Source of the DNA: Vibrio gallicus
GTDB lineage: Bacteria; Pseudomonadota; Gammaproteobacteria; Enterobacterales; Vibrionaceae
Reading direction: 5' to 3'
DNA: 64,000 bases
Assembly (NCBI RefSeq): GCF_024346875.1
Contig: NZ_AP024871.1
Span: forward strand, 248,001 to 312,000
Positions 18,709-29,473 of the stretch are shown in pieces. Numbering within the stretch: position 1 is the stretch's first letter; every line of letters begins with the position of its first letter. Made by a program: the position numbers and the translations under genes. The notes under the pieces are model-generated. The model did no database searches. It saw nothing but the letters and a program-made list of their open reading frames with translations, and had not been told where the DNA came from.

Positions 18709-20112
18709 TTACTGTTCAAATTCACGAATATCGACGAAGTGACCGGCAATTGCTGCCGCTGCTGCCATCGCTGGGCTGACTAGATGAGTACGACCCTCAC
18801 GACCTTGGCGACCTTCGAAGTTACGGTTGCTGGTTGATGCGCAGCGTTCTTGAGGACCTAGTCGGTCGTTGTTCATTGCCAAGCACATAGAGCAACCTGG
18901 TAGTCGCCACTCAAAGCCAGCATCAAGGAAGATTTTATCTAGTCCCTCAGATTCAGCCTGTGCTTTAACCTGTTCAGAGCCCGGAACAATAAGAGCTTGC
19001 ACATGGCTGGCGACTTGACGTCCTTTGGCTATTTGAGCTGCCGCTCGCATATCTTCGATACGAGAGTTGGTGCAAGAGCCAACAAACACCTTATCGATTT
19101 TATAGTCTTTAAGTGAAGTGCCGCCGGTTAGTCCCATATACGCAAGGGCTTTCTCGGCTGAGGTTTTCTCAACTGGATCGGAAAAGCTTTCTGGAGTTGG
19201 GATTGGGGTATCAACCGAGATAACTTGGCCAGGGTTAGTTCCCCAGGTGATCTGTGGCTTTATCTCGCTTGCCTCTAAGGTGACAACTGCGTCGAATTGA
19301 GCGTCGCTATCACTGTGTAATGTAGACCAGTACTCAACTGCCGCATCCCAATCTTCAGCTTTAGGTGCGAACTTACGACCTTTGATATAATCAAAAGTGG
19401 TTTGATCAGGTGCGATTAAACCCGCTTTAGCGCCAAGCTCGATTGCCATGTTGCACACTGTCATACGTCCTTCCATAGAAAGGTCAGTGATAGCTTCACC
19501 GCAGAATTCCACCACATAGCCAGTGCCGCCGGCAGCGGTGGTTTTTCCTATGATAGCTAATACGATGTCTTTGGCGGTAATGCCTGGTGCAACCTTGCCT
19601 TTAACTTCAATCTTCATGGTTTTAGCACGAGATTGCTTTAGGGTTTGTGTAGCAAGTACGTGCTCAACCTCAGAGGTACCAATACCAAAGGCAATCGAAC
19701 CAAATGCCCCGTGGGTTGCGGTATGAGAATCACCACACACTATGGTCATGCCAGGTAGGGTGATACCCAGTTCTGGCCCCATAACATGAACGATCCCTTG
19801 ATATTTGTGGTTAAGGTCATATAAACGAACGCCGAATTCACCACAGTTATGAGATAGGGTTTCCATCTGAATACGCGCCATCTCACCAGAGGCATTTATG
19901 TCTTTGGTGGTGGTAGAGACGTTGTGATCCATAGTGGCGAAGGTCTTTTCTGTTTGGCGTACACGGCGGCCTTTTTCTCGCAAGCCATCAAAAGCTTGTG
20001 GTGAGGTTACTTCATGTACCAGATGACGATCGATATATAGAATTGGGTTTTCGCCTTCAGCCTCAACTACGATATGTGCATCGTAGACTTTTTCATATAG
20101 GGTTTTAGCCAT
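18709..20112 (-). CDS. leuC: 3-isopropylmalate dehydratase large subunit
   Basis: Catalytic iron-sulfur subunit of isopropylmalate isomerase. 467 residues from [13 protein letters not shown]; upstream codons in frame belong to the end of leuB and are not used. The three 4Fe-4S cysteines are C347 (GSCTNSR), C407 and C410 ([10 protein letters not shown]). Length and cysteine positions agree with E. coli LeuC. Ten bases separate it from leuB. Confidence 0.97.
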   Translation of the reverse strand: MAKTLYEKVYDAHIVVEAEGENPILYIDRHLVHEVTSPQAFDGLREKGRRVRQTEKTFATMDHNVSTTTKDINASGEMARIQMETLSHNCGEFGVRLYDLNHKYQGIVHVMGPELGITLPGMTIVCGDSHTATHGAFGSIAFGIGTSEVEHVLATQTLKQSRAKTMKIEVKGKVAPGITAKDIVLAIIGKTTAAGGTGYVVEFCGEAITDLSMEGRMTVCNMAIELGAKAGLIAPDQTTFDYIKGRKFAPKAEDWDAAVEYWSTLHSDSDAQFDAVVTLEASEIKPQITWGTNPGQVISVDTPIPTPESFSDPVEKTSAEKALAYMGLTGGTSLKDYKIDKVFVGSCTNSRIEDMRAAAQIAKGRQVASHVQALIVPGSEQVKAQAESEGLDKIFLDAGFEWRLPGCSMCLAMNNDRLGPQERCASTSNRNFEGRQGREGRTHLVSPAMAAAAAIAGHFVDIREFEQ

Positions 20113-20122
20113 GATTGATTCC

Positions 20123-21226
<1,104 letters not shown>

Positions 21227-21246
21227 CTATAAAATAAGCTAGAACG

Positions 21247-21264
21247 TCCCCTCAATTGAGGGGA
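21247..21264. repeat. Perfect palindrome between leuA and leuB
   Basis: TCCCCTCAATTGAGGGGA is an exact 18-base palindrome located 6 bases after the leuA stop. In RNA it gives a 6- to 7-base GC-rich stem with a small loop. No T-run follows, so it is not a standard terminator. A processing or stability element within the operon, or an operator, are both possible. Confidence 0.55.
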
Positions 21265-21270
21265 TGAAAT

Positions 21271-22821
21271 TTAAACGGTTTCAGCGAGTTTATTCTGTTT
21301 TATCTCTTCAATTTGGTCAGCGCGATGAATGCTATTGATTACATGTAATAGAGCCTGACCTGAAGCTTCAACGATATCGGTGGATATACCCGTACCGTGA
21401 TATTTTCGACCTTTATAATTAGCGATAATGTCGGCTTGGCCTAGGCCATCTTCACCTTCACCTTTGGCGGTTAAGTCAAACTTATCAAGCACGATATCGT
21501 AGCCAGTAACACGGTAAATACATTGATAAAGAGCATCAACAGGGCCATTACCAACCGCAGCTTCACTCATCTCTTCATCACCGCATAAAAGCTTAATGCT
21601 GGTGGTCGCCATGATACTGCCTGACTGGACGCTTAGATATTTTAGCTTAAAGAAATCATCTTCATCGCGCAGGTTTGCGAAGTGCATTAGCGCTTCAAGG
21701 TCATAGTCAAACACCTGTCCCTTGCGGTCTGCAAGTTTCAAAAAGTCTGCATATAGGGTGTCTAGGTTATATTCTTCTTCACGATAACCCATAGTTTCCA
21801 TATGGCTCTTCACGGCGGCGCGACCAGAGCGACTGGTTAGGTTCAAGGCTTGGTTTTTAAGGCCAATTGACTCAGGGGTCATGATTTCGTAAGTATTTTT
21901 GTTCTTTAGCATGCCATCTTGGTGAATGCCTGATGAATGGCTAAATGCGTTGCTACCAACAATGGCCTTATTGCTTTGAATCGGCATGTTACATAGCTGA
22001 CTAACAAGCTTGCTGGTGCGATGGATTTCATTGTGTTTGATATTGGAAGATACATTCAATAGGCTTTCGCGAGTCTTAATTATCATCGCAACTTCTTCAA
22101 GTGAGCAGTTACCTGCACGCTCTCCGATACCATTGATTGTGCCTTCAACCTGACGAGCACCAGCTTGCACCGCGGCAATTGAGTTGGCAACTGACATACC
22201 TAAGTCATCATGGCAGTGCACTGAGATGATAGCCTTATCGATGTTCGGTACGCGGTTAAATAGGGTCTGGATAATGCCACCAAATTCATTTGGTACCGTA
22301 TACCCAACCGTATCTGGGATATTGATGGTATTAGCCCCAGCGTTGATAGCGGCTTCAACCATACGGCATAGGTTGTCAATAGGGGTTCGACCAGCATCTT
22401 CACAAGAGAATTCTACGTCATCGGTGTAGTTTCTGGCATGTTTGACCGCATTGACCCCCATTTCAATAACATCATCATAACTGCGTCGAAGCTTATCTTG
22501 AACGTGAATAGTTGAAGTAGAGATGAAGGTATGGATACGGAACTGTTCAGCAACCTTTAGCGCTTCGGCCGCCGCGTCAATATCTTTAGCGACAGCTCGC
22601 GATAGACCACAAATACGTGAGTTTTTGATGTTTTTAGCTATGGTCTGAACTGACTCAAAATCGCCTGGTGATGATACCGGAAAGCCAGCTTCAATGACGT
22701 CTACGCCCAATCGCTCTAGAGCATATGCGATTTGTAGCTTTTCTTTGACAGTAAGACTCGCAGACAGTGCTTGCTCACCATCACGTAACGTTGTGTCAAA
22801 GATAATGACCTGATCACTCAT
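21271..22821 (-). CDS. leuA: 2-isopropylmalate synthase
   Basis: Commits 2-oxoisovalerate and acetyl-CoA to leucine synthesis. 516 residues: TIM-barrel catalytic domain to about 320 with [11 protein letters not shown] (8-18) and metal-binding HCHDDLGMS near 202, then a C-terminal leucine-sensing allosteric domain (about 390-510). It is first in leuABCD, preceded by a leader peptide and attenuator, so it is under both transcriptional attenuation and feedback control by leucine. Confidence 0.97.
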   Translation of the reverse strand: MSDQVIIFDTTLRDGEQALSASLTVKEKLQIAYALERLGVDVIEAGFPVSSPGDFESVQTIAKNIKNSRICGLSRAVAKDIDAAAEALKVAEQFRIHTFISTSTIHVQDKLRRSYDDVIEMGVNAVKHARNYTDDVEFSCEDAGRTPIDNLCRMVEAAINAGANTINIPDTVGYTVPNEFGGIIQTLFNRVPNIDKAIISVHCHDDLGMSVANSIAAVQAGARQVEGTINGIGERAGNCSLEEVAMIIKTRESLLNVSSNIKHNEIHRTSKLVSQLCNMPIQSNKAIVGSNAFSHSSGIHQDGMLKNKNTYEIMTPESIGLKNQALNLTSRSGRAAVKSHMETMGYREEEYNLDTLYADFLKLADRKGQVFDYDLEALMHFANLRDEDDFFKLKYLSVQSGSIMATTSIKLLCGDEEMSEAAVGNGPVDALYQCIYRVTGYDIVLDKFDLTAKGEGEDGLGQADIIANYKGRKYHGTGISTDIVEASGQALLHVINSIHRADQIEEIKQNKLAETV

Positions 22822-22856
22822 GTTGACTTCCTTATGCTGTTGTCCAGTTCAAATAC

Positions 22857-22884
22857 AAAAAAACCCGCAATCAATGTGCGGGTT
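22857..22884 (-). terminator. leu attenuator hairpin
   Basis: On the minus strand AACCCGCA and TGCGGGTT pair around a 6-base loop and are followed by seven T. It lies 46 bases after the leuL stop and 36 bases before leuA, the position of a transcription attenuator. Confidence 0.9.
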
Positions 22885-22929
22885 TCTATATTGATGGTGG
22901 TATTTTTCATCCACTAGCTACCCGCGTGA

Positions 22930-22980
22930 TTAAGTCACGATGAGGAGGAGGAGTAGGGTTGAGAAAGTACCAAAGTTCAT
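22930..22980 (-). CDS. leuL: leu operon leader peptide
   Basis: 16-codon leader reading MNFGTFSTLLLLLIVT. It has five consecutive leucine codons (CTA then four CTC), followed by Ile and Val codons. This is the hallmark of a leucine attenuation peptide: ribosome stalling at the Leu run when charged tRNA-Leu is scarce favours an antiterminator over the hairpin at 22857-22884. It lies between a promoter-like sequence and leuA on the same strand. The ribosome site is weak (GGAACG about 12 bases upstream). Position, codon run and terminator together make the call firm although the gene is tiny. Confidence 0.92.
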   Translation of the reverse strand: MNFGTFSTLLLLLIVT

Positions 22981-23013
22981 TTGTATAAACGTTCCATCAA
23001 GTAAGTTAATAGA

Positions 23014-23043
23014 GTAATACCGTACTTTTTATGCAGTCGTCAA
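23014..23043 (-). promoter_or_regulatory. Probable promoter of leuLABCD
   Basis: On the minus strand TTGACG (23043-23038) and TATTAC (23019-23014) are 18 bases apart, about 34 bases before the leuL start. The -35 matches 5 of 6 and the -10 matches 4 of 6. The rest of the 296-base gap up to 23276 is AT-rich, must also hold the promoter of the RND genes, and shows no other site I can name. Confidence 0.5.
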
Positions 23044-23276
23044 GTATAATGGAAATAAATTTTGCAAATTTAGTACTAGGTTGGATTATAAGTTAGAAAA
23101 TATGCATCACTAATAATGAGTTAGAGCTAATGCCTGATTAGATTGGTCTCAGATTGGTTGTACAAGGTATGATATATGCTTTGGCCTAATTGATGATTTC
23201 CGAAAAAATAATTGGTCAATGTATGCTGAATAATTATCTCGCCGCGTGACGGTTTGCTGAACTATGAGACTAAGCA

Positions 23277-24584
23277 ATGAAAATAAGTAAAAAGCTATTA
23301 TTTTTCCCAGCGTTAGCTGTCGGAGTTATTGTTTTAATTATCATGATGGAGACTCGTCCAGAGGTTGCAACTAAACCAGCAGGAGACCGCTCTAAGGTGG
23401 TTGAGGTTATGCCACTGCATCTACAACCTATGGCGCCGAAAATCATTGGTTTTGGCAAGGTGGCACCGAAGTTTGAGTGGAAGGCGATTGCTGAGGTTTC
23501 AGGTAAGGTCGTGTATCGTCACCCATCTTTAGAGCGTGGGCGTATCTTGCCAAAGGGAACGGAAGTACTACGTATTGATCCCCTTGATTATGAACTGAAA
23601 CTGACTCAAGCAAAAGCAGACCTGAGCTCAAGCGAAACGCAATTGAAGAAACTCTCTTTAGAACATAAAAACCGTCAAAGCAGTATAAAAATAGAGCGTT
23701 CTCGTTTGTTGCTAACCAAGAAAGAGCTTCAAAGAAAACAAGATCTTAGACTGAAAAAAGTAGCATCTCAATCCGATGTAGACTCTCAGCAGCAAACCTA
23801 TCTTGCCCAGCAAAAAGTAGTGCAGGATATTGAAAATCAATTAGCACTCTATCCCGATGAAAAGCAGGTTGCACAGACCTTGGTTAAGGTCAATCAATCT
23901 AAGGTGCAAGAAGCGCAAACAAAACTAGCCAAAACCTCGGTCGTATTACCTCAAGACCTTCGTATTTCTGAGGTGGGCATTGAGCTTAATCAGGTAGTTA
24001 ATCAACAACAAGAAATGTTGTCTGCGCAAGGTTTAGATACGATGGAGGTTGAGGCTCAACTGTCTATCCATGATGTGCAAAGGCTAGTAGGAAGTATCTC
24101 TAATCTAACCCGCGATGCTGTGGGTTCACCTTTGCCAAGCATTGAAAAACTGAAGGCTCAGGTAACCTTATCAAGTGGTAACCTCGAGGCCACTTGGCCT
24201 GCAAAAGTTGCGCGTATTTCAGACTCGATAGATCCCAGCCAAGCGACTGCTGGCGTGATTCTAGAGATCTCACAAGACTATAAGCAGCTTAATGAAAAAT
24301 CAGGCCCACCATTAGTCAGTGGAATGTTGGTTCGAGCGCAAATAGAAGGAATGGCTTCCCCAAGCTGGATTATTCCAGAGAGAGCCTTACATGGAGATAA
24401 AGTATATCTATTTAAGAACAGCAAATTAGTGATTTTACCGGTTACGATTAAATACCGTCGAGAGCAAAAGGTGGTGATTGATGGTGATATCAAAGACGGC
24501 GATCAATTGATCCTTAATGATCTACTGCCTGCTATTTCAGGGATGTCATTGAAGCTTGAGGAACAACCGGAGGATAAAGCGTGA
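23277..24584 (+). CDS. RND efflux periplasmic adaptor (membrane fusion protein)
   Basis: Periplasmic adaptor linking an RND pump to an outer-membrane channel. 435 residues. An N-terminal membrane anchor or signal (LLFFPALAVGVIVLIIMM) is followed by a lipoyl-type half motif, a long charged alpha-hairpin (about 105-205, rich in K, Q and L heptads), and a beta-barrel domain. Its stop overlaps the next gene by 4 bases (GTGA). No outer-membrane channel gene is adjacent, so a shared TolC is likely. Substrates cannot be inferred. Confidence 0.9.
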   Translation: MKISKKLLFFPALAVGVIVLIIMMETRPEVATKPAGDRSKVVEVMPLHLQPMAPKIIGFGKVAPKFEWKAIAEVSGKVVYRHPSLERGRILPKGTEVLRIDPLDYELKLTQAKADLSSSETQLKKLSLEHKNRQSSIKIERSRLLLTKKELQRKQDLRLKKVASQSDVDSQQQTYLAQQKVVQDIENQLALYPDEKQVAQTLVKVNQSKVQEAQTKLAKTSVVLPQDLRISEVGIELNQVVNQQQEMLSAQGLDTMEVEAQLSIHDVQRLVGSISNLTRDAVGSPLPSIEKLKAQVTLSSGNLEATWPAKVARISDSIDPSQATAGVILEISQDYKQLNEKSGPPLVSGMLVRAQIEGMASPSWIIPERALHGDKVYLFKNSKLVILPVTIKYRREQKVVIDGDIKDGDQLILNDLLPAISGMSLKLEEQPEDKA

Positions 24585-27500
24585 TTCGTTTTTTCTCTAG
24601 ACACCCAACGGCAGCTAATTTATTAATGCTACTGCTATTGTTGGTGGGGTTGCTTGCTTTGCCAACCATCAAGCGTGAGACATTTCCTGAGTTTTCTCCC
24701 CCTTATATTATGGCGACTATCGTCTATCCTGGTGCTTCTCCGATGGAGGTTGAGGAGAGCCTATGTGTACGCCTAGAAGATGCGATTGATGGATTATCCA
24801 ATATTGAAGAGACAACCTGTGAGGCGGTTGAAGGCAGTGCAAGCCTAATTCTGAAACTAGATGATGGTGCAGATATTGGCCGAATGCTAGTGGATGTACA
24901 AACACAGATAAATGCAATTAATGACTTTCCTGACCAGATTGAGTCGCCAATTGTTCAAGAACTCGATTGGAATGAGCCCGTAATTGATATTGCAATTACC
25001 GCGAATACAACTTGGCCAGAGTTAAAGGCGTATGCAGAAAAATTAAAGCGTACTCTAAAGCTTGATTATGGTGTGTCTTTGGTCAATGTTTCGGGGTTCT
25101 CGGAACATGAGTACCGCGTGGAATTAAATGCTCAAGCTATGCGCCAATTGGGGCTTACGGTGAGTGATATCGCTCAGCAGATAGGTAAGCAAAACGTAAA
25201 ATTACCCAGTGGCAGTGTTGAAACGCCAGATAAGAATTTCTTAATTCGTTTTGATGAGCGCAAAATCACACCAACTCAATTAGAAAGTATTGTTATAGGC
25301 TCAGGCAGCAATGGCTCGTTAATACATCTGCGTGATGTAGCAACTATTACCGACCGTTTTGAATTAGATGAACAAAAAGTATTGTTCGATGGCAAGCCAT
25401 CGGCAATTTTAAAGGTAAGTAAAAACAAAGAAGATGACGCACTGCGAATTAAAGACCAAGTGGTTAAATTTGTTCATGATCAGCGAGAAATCGCGCCTGA
25501 TGGCGTCACGATAGAGACTACTAACGACCTTTCTTCGGTACTATGGGACCGACTTACTATGATGGTAGAGAATGGTGGGCAGGGGATCGTGTTGGTCTTC
25601 TTTACCATGTGGTTGTTCTTTAGTTTGCGTTACTCTTTCTGGGTTGCCGCCGGCTTACCCGTAGCCTTCCTTGGTGGCATATTCTTAATGTCTAATCTGG
25701 GGATCTCTATCAACGTTATGTCGCTGGTCGGTTTGCTGATGGCAATAGGTATCATGATGGATGACGCCATTGTTATCGCTGAATCTATCGCCTCCCATCT
25801 AGATAAAGGAGAGGAGATTGATGATGCAGTTTATAACGGGGTGCGTAAGGTATTTCCGGGAGTCCTATCCTCATTCTTAACCACGATATGTATCTTTGGT
25901 AGTCTGCTGTTTTTAGATGGAGAGATGGGAGCAGTACTTAAAGCCGTGCCACAGGTATTGATACTGGTACTGTCGCTGAGTTTGGTTGAAGCCTTTCTAA
26001 TTCTACCTCACCACCTAGCGCACTCATTACATTCGAAAAAGAAAGAGCGTCCTGATCTGCGCTTTAAACAGGTGTTTCTGGAAAAGTTTGAACACTTTAG
26101 GAACCATACCTTAGTCAACGCTGTCGATAAGGCGGTAGAGTACCGCTATTTATTTATGGGAGGGGTTGTTGCCGCGCTGCTGATCTCAATTTCTTTATTG
26201 GTAGGCGGACACCTCAAATTCGTCCCATTCCCTGATTTGGAAGGTGATATTGCCGAGGCTCGCATTATCTTACCTCCAGGTTCATCATTGAGTCAGACCG
26301 AAGTGGTTGTCGATAAGTTGATTGCTTCAGCTAAAAGGCTAGACCAGCAGCTCACTAAAGATGTTGAAAATGGCACACCATTAGTCCAGCACATTACTGC
26401 CAGCTTCAATAGCAATGCGGATGCCAACGAATCTGGTCCTCACCTAGCAACGGTTCGCCTTGATCTACTCGGAGCTGAGCTGCGTAATACGCGCATTGAT
26501 GATTTCGTTGCAGCGTGGCGCAAAGATGTTGGCGAGCTTGCAACCCCAATTTCTTTAGTATTTAAAGAGCCTACCATGGGACCAGGTGGACGAGCGATTG
26601 AGATCCGTTTGCAGCATGATGACTTGAAGCAATTAAAGGCGGCATCCATCGATATTCAATCTTACCTCAATGAGTTTGATGGGGTACACGGTGTGCTTGA
26701 TGATATGCGGATGGGTAAAGAAGAGGTGTTGGTAAAACTTCGCCCAGGGGCCGAAGTCTACGGCGTTAATGGACAGATGATAGCTAACCAGTTGCGGGCT
26801 GCCTTTTATGGACAGACTGCTGATGAGATACAGGTTGGGGTTGAAAACATCAAGATTGAAGTGCGCCTTGATAAGCGAGTAGCAGGCGATCTCGATCGTT
26901 TATCTAACTTTCCTATTATTATGCCGAGCGGCGCTCAGATCCCTCTATCAAGTATTGCTAGCTTTGATTTTCAAAGAAACTATGTACGTATAGAGAGAGT
27001 AAACGGCTTAAGAACAGTAAGTGTATTTGCCGATCTGGATACCTCGAAAGCAAGTTCAGGAGAGATCATCTCAACCTTTATCAAGCAAGAGATGCCTAAG
27101 CTCAAACAGAAGTATCCAGGGATTCGCTTTGACTTCGAGGGGGAGTCTAAAGATTCAGCCAAAACCGGTTCGTCTATGGGGAAAGGCTTCTTGGTTGGTT
27201 TGTTCGGGGTGTTCGCTATCTTGAGCTATCAATTCCGCAGTTATTTAGAGCCCTTTGTGGTTATGCTGGCGATACCTTTGGCATTTATCGGGGTTATATG
27301 GGGGCACTTTCTACTTGGGCACAACATGAGCATGCCAAGTATGATGGGGTTTGTTTCTCTGGCGGGGATTGTTGTCAATGACTCCATATTGTTGGTGCAA
27401 TATATACGGCATCATATAGATGAAGGAGATAGCGTGCATGAGTCCGTTGTTAAAGCGAGTCGTGAGCGCTTTAGAGCGGTGTTTATCACCTCAATGACAA

Positions 27501-27688
27501 CTGCCGCAGGCTTGTTACCACTGCTACTTGAAACCAGCCTTCAGGCTCAGATTATTCAGCCGCTGGTTATTTCGATTGTATTTGGTATCTTTGCTTCGAC
27601 CGTATTAGTGCTATTTATGGTGCCATGCGCCTACGCAATATTGGCAGATTTTGGCAAGGTTACTAAGCATGAAAACCTATCGATATAA
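24581..27688 (+). CDS. RND efflux pump permease
   Basis: Proton-driven inner-membrane RND transporter. 1035 residues with the two-fold repeat: a first helix, a large periplasmic loop (about 35-330), six helices, a second periplasmic loop and five final helices. YPGASPMEVEES is the porter-domain signature. GIMMDDAIVIAES holds the paired aspartates of the proton relay, and GIVVNDSILLVQY is the matching block in the second half. It starts with GTG at 24581 overlapping the adaptor gene. Its short cytoplasmic parts and sequence differ from AcrB, so I give no symbol. Confidence 0.93.
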   Translation: MIRFFSRHPTAANLLMLLLLLVGLLALPTIKRETFPEFSPPYIMATIVYPGASPMEVEESLCVRLEDAIDGLSNIEETTCEAVEGSASLILKLDDGADIGRMLVDVQTQINAINDFPDQIESPIVQELDWNEPVIDIAITANTTWPELKAYAEKLKRTLKLDYGVSLVNVSGFSEHEYRVELNAQAMRQLGLTVSDIAQQIGKQNVKLPSGSVETPDKNFLIRFDERKITPTQLESIVIGSGSNGSLIHLRDVATITDRFELDEQKVLFDGKPSAILKVSKNKEDDALRIKDQVVKFVHDQREIAPDGVTIETTNDLSSVLWDRLTMMVENGGQGIVLVFFTMWLFFSLRYSFWVAAGLPVAFLGGIFLMSNLGISINVMSLVGLLMAIGIMMDDAIVIAESIASHLDKGEEIDDAVYNGVRKVFPGVLSSFLTTICIFGSLLFLDGEMGAVLKAVPQVLILVLSLSLVEAFLILPHHLAHSLHSKKKERPDLRFKQVFLEKFEHFRNHTLVNAVDKAVEYRYLFMGGVVAALLISISLLVGGHLKFVPFPDLEGDIAEARIILPPGSSLSQTEVVVDKLIASAKRLDQQLTKDVENGTPLVQHITASFNSNADANESGPHLATVRLDLLGAELRNTRIDDFVAAWRKDVGELATPISLVFKEPTMGPGGRAIEIRLQHDDLKQLKAASIDIQSYLNEFDGVHGVLDDMRMGKEEVLVKLRPGAEVYGVNGQMIANQLRAAFYGQTADEIQVGVENIKIEVRLDKRVAGDLDRLSNFPIIMPSGAQIPLSSIASFDFQRNYVRIERVNGLRTVSVFADLDTSKASSGEIISTFIKQEMPKLKQKYPGIRFDFEGESKDSAKTGSSMGKGFLVGLFGVFAILSYQFRSYLEPFVVMLAIPLAFIGVIWGHFLLGHNMSMPSMMGFVSLAGIVVNDSILLVQYIRHHIDEGDSVHESVVKASRERFRAVFITSMTTAAGLLPLLLETSLQAQIIQPLVISIVFGIFASTVLVLFMVPCAYAILADFGKVTKHENLSI

Positions 27689-27717
27689 TTAGACTTGCAA
27701 TGAGTTATTACGACTAG

Positions 27718-27746
27718 AGGACAGGCTACGGCCTGTCTTTTTTTTA
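27718..27746 (+). terminator. Terminator after the RND operon
   Basis: GACAGGC and GCCTGTC pair around a 4-base loop and are followed by nine T. Confidence 0.9.
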
Positions 27747-27861
27747 TGATTCATAAAAGTTTTTTGGAACTGTAATATTGCTGAGGGGAAAACGTCACCT
27801 CTTTGTCATTTGCGATGCCTAACTTGGTCAATAGGTTATAGCAAAGAACGAAGAGGAACAT

Positions 27862-28413
27862 ATGAGTAGTATCGAAACACATTCAATTACACGCATTAAT
27901 CCTATCGTAAGGTTTGATCTTGCCTTTTCTCATTTGTGTGTTGGGCATAAATATGTTCGCCAAGTTGGACAATTTAGTCGCGCAGTTTCGCATACAGGGG
28001 ATGGGCATCTATATCCGATATTGGCCGCTATAGCGTGGTTAATCGAGCCCGTTGAAGGGCGATTATTATTGATATGTAGTTTGCTTGCTTTTGCGATTGA
28101 ACTGCCGATCTATTGGGTGACGAAGAATATCTTTCGTCGACGTCGACCGCATAATTTGTCTGCAAAAATTATCAATCTTATTGAGCCGTCTGATAGGTAT
28201 AGTTTGCCGTCAGGACACACTGCTGCAGCCACCATCATGGCAGTACTCGCCGGCTTCTTTTTTCCGAGTTTAATACCATTTGTTGCGCTATGGGCGGCAA
28301 TGATTGCTATGTCTCGAATTTTATTAGGTGTGCATTTCTTTAGTGACATTGTTGTAGGGGTGGGCTTAGGGGTATTTAGCGCATTCACTGCCATTTCGAT
28401 TATTGGAGTATAA
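27862..28413 (+). CDS. PAP2-family membrane phosphatase
   Basis: Membrane phosphatase of the PAP2/PgpB superfamily, acting on lipid phosphates or isoprenyl diphosphates. 183 residues with about five hydrophobic segments. The complete three-part active site is present: K88 to R95-P96 (KNIFRRRRP), S117-G-H119 (PSGHTAA) and SR(151-152) to H158 and D162 (SRILLGVHFFSD). AGAGGAA lies 5 bases before the ATG. The next gene starts with TTG one base after this stop, so the two are translationally coupled. The substrate is not known; the glycosyltransferase neighbour suggests a lipid carrier. Confidence 0.9.
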   Translation: MSSIETHSITRINPIVRFDLAFSHLCVGHKYVRQVGQFSRAVSHTGDGHLYPILAAIAWLIEPVEGRLLLICSLLAFAIELPIYWVTKNIFRRRRPHNLSAKIINLIEPSDRYSLPSGHTAAATIMAVLAGFFFPSLIPFVALWAAMIAMSRILLGVHFFSDIVVGVGLGVFSAFTAISIIGV

Positions 28414-28414
28414 A

Positions 28415-29473
28415 TTGAAGATTCTTTATGGTGTCCAAGGGACTGGAAATGGTCATATCGCACGAGCAAGAGCGATGGCTAAGGCTTTAAAGCGTACTAA
28501 GGGTGTTGAAGTGGACTTTGCGTTCTCAGGAAGAGATAAGCACAAGTATTTCTCTATGGATATATTTGATGACTATCGAACCTTCGGCGGCCTATCGTTT
28601 AATGCAAACCGCGGTAAGATTGATTATCTAAAAACCGCAACTAACAATAACTTGATAGGTTTATTTCAAGACATCAATCAAACCAAGGTTAAAGATTATG
28701 ACCTTGTTCTGAATGATTTTGAGCCGGTCACCGCTTGGGCGGCAAAAAAGCAAGGGGTACCTTGTATTAGTATTAGCCATCAAAATGCTTTTCGATACCA
28801 TGTACCAAAGAAAGAGTATGGATTGATGGATAAAACGATCATTCATCATTTTGCACCCGCCGATTTTCATTTGGGATTACATTGGTACCATTTTGACCAA
28901 CCTATTTTACCTCCAATAGTTAACATTGAGGTAGATAGCCAAATCACTGAACAAGATTTTGTTCTAGTTTACTTGCCGTTTGAAGACCTTAAGCAGGTAA
29001 GTGAATTACTGAAAAAATTTGGAGAGTACCAATTTCGTTGCTATCACCCTGATGTGCACATCATGCATGAAGACCATAATATTCAATTTTCCCCACTCTC
29101 CGTTCAAGGGTTTCAAAAAGACCTATTTGCTTGCCATGGTGTGATTGCTAATGGCGGATTTGAGTTGCCATCAGAAGCACTCAGCCTTGGAAAAAAACTG
29201 CTATTGAAGCCACTAGATGGGCAGTTTGAACAGCAAAGCAATGTCGCAACGATTGACCATTTAGGTTTGGGGCGAGCAATGCTTGAGCTTGCGCCTTCCA
29301 TTGTTCGCAGTTGGTTGGAAGAAGATAAACCTGATCCTATATTGTATCCAGATGTGGCCGGTGCAATTTCAGATTGGGTTATAGAAGGAAAGTGGGATCA
29401 GCAACAAAGCCTTAGTGATAAGCTGTGGAAACAGGTCGATTTTCCCAGTCACTGCACTCATTTAATGGATTGA
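28415..29473 (+). CDS. MJ1255/VC2487-family glycosyltransferase
   Basis: Putative GT-B fold glycosyltransferase, distantly MurG-like, of the family named after an archaeal and a Vibrio cholerae protein. 352 residues from a TTG at 28415, chosen because GGAG of the preceding gene end lies 6 bases before it and the protein then starts MKILYGVQGTGNGHIARA, the N-terminal nucleotide-sugar motif. ANGGFELPSEALSLGKK near 250 is the typical donor-binding block. It has no membrane segment. Coupling to a PAP2 phosphatase suggests a joint role in making a glycolipid or recycling a lipid carrier; that is inference. Confidence 0.85.
   Translation: MKILYGVQGTGNGHIARARAMAKALKRTKGVEVDFAFSGRDKHKYFSMDIFDDYRTFGGLSFNANRGKIDYLKTATNNNLIGLFQDINQTKVKDYDLVLNDFEPVTAWAAKKQGVPCISISHQNAFRYHVPKKEYGLMDKTIIHHFAPADFHLGLHWYHFDQPILPPIVNIEVDSQITEQDFVLVYLPFEDLKQVSELLKKFGEYQFRCYHPDVHIMHEDHNIQFSPLSVQGFQKDLFACHGVIANGGFELPSEALSLGKKLLLKPLDGQFEQQSNVATIDHLGLGRAMLELAPSIVRSWLEEDKPDPILYPDVAGAISDWVIEGKWDQQQSLSDKLWKQVDFPSHCTHLMD

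Noticed and set aside
28110..28469. 119-codon open frame on the minus strand over the PAP2 gene
   Set aside because: Antisense to an intact PAP2 active site; composition rich in M/K/P runs typical of a shadow frame.
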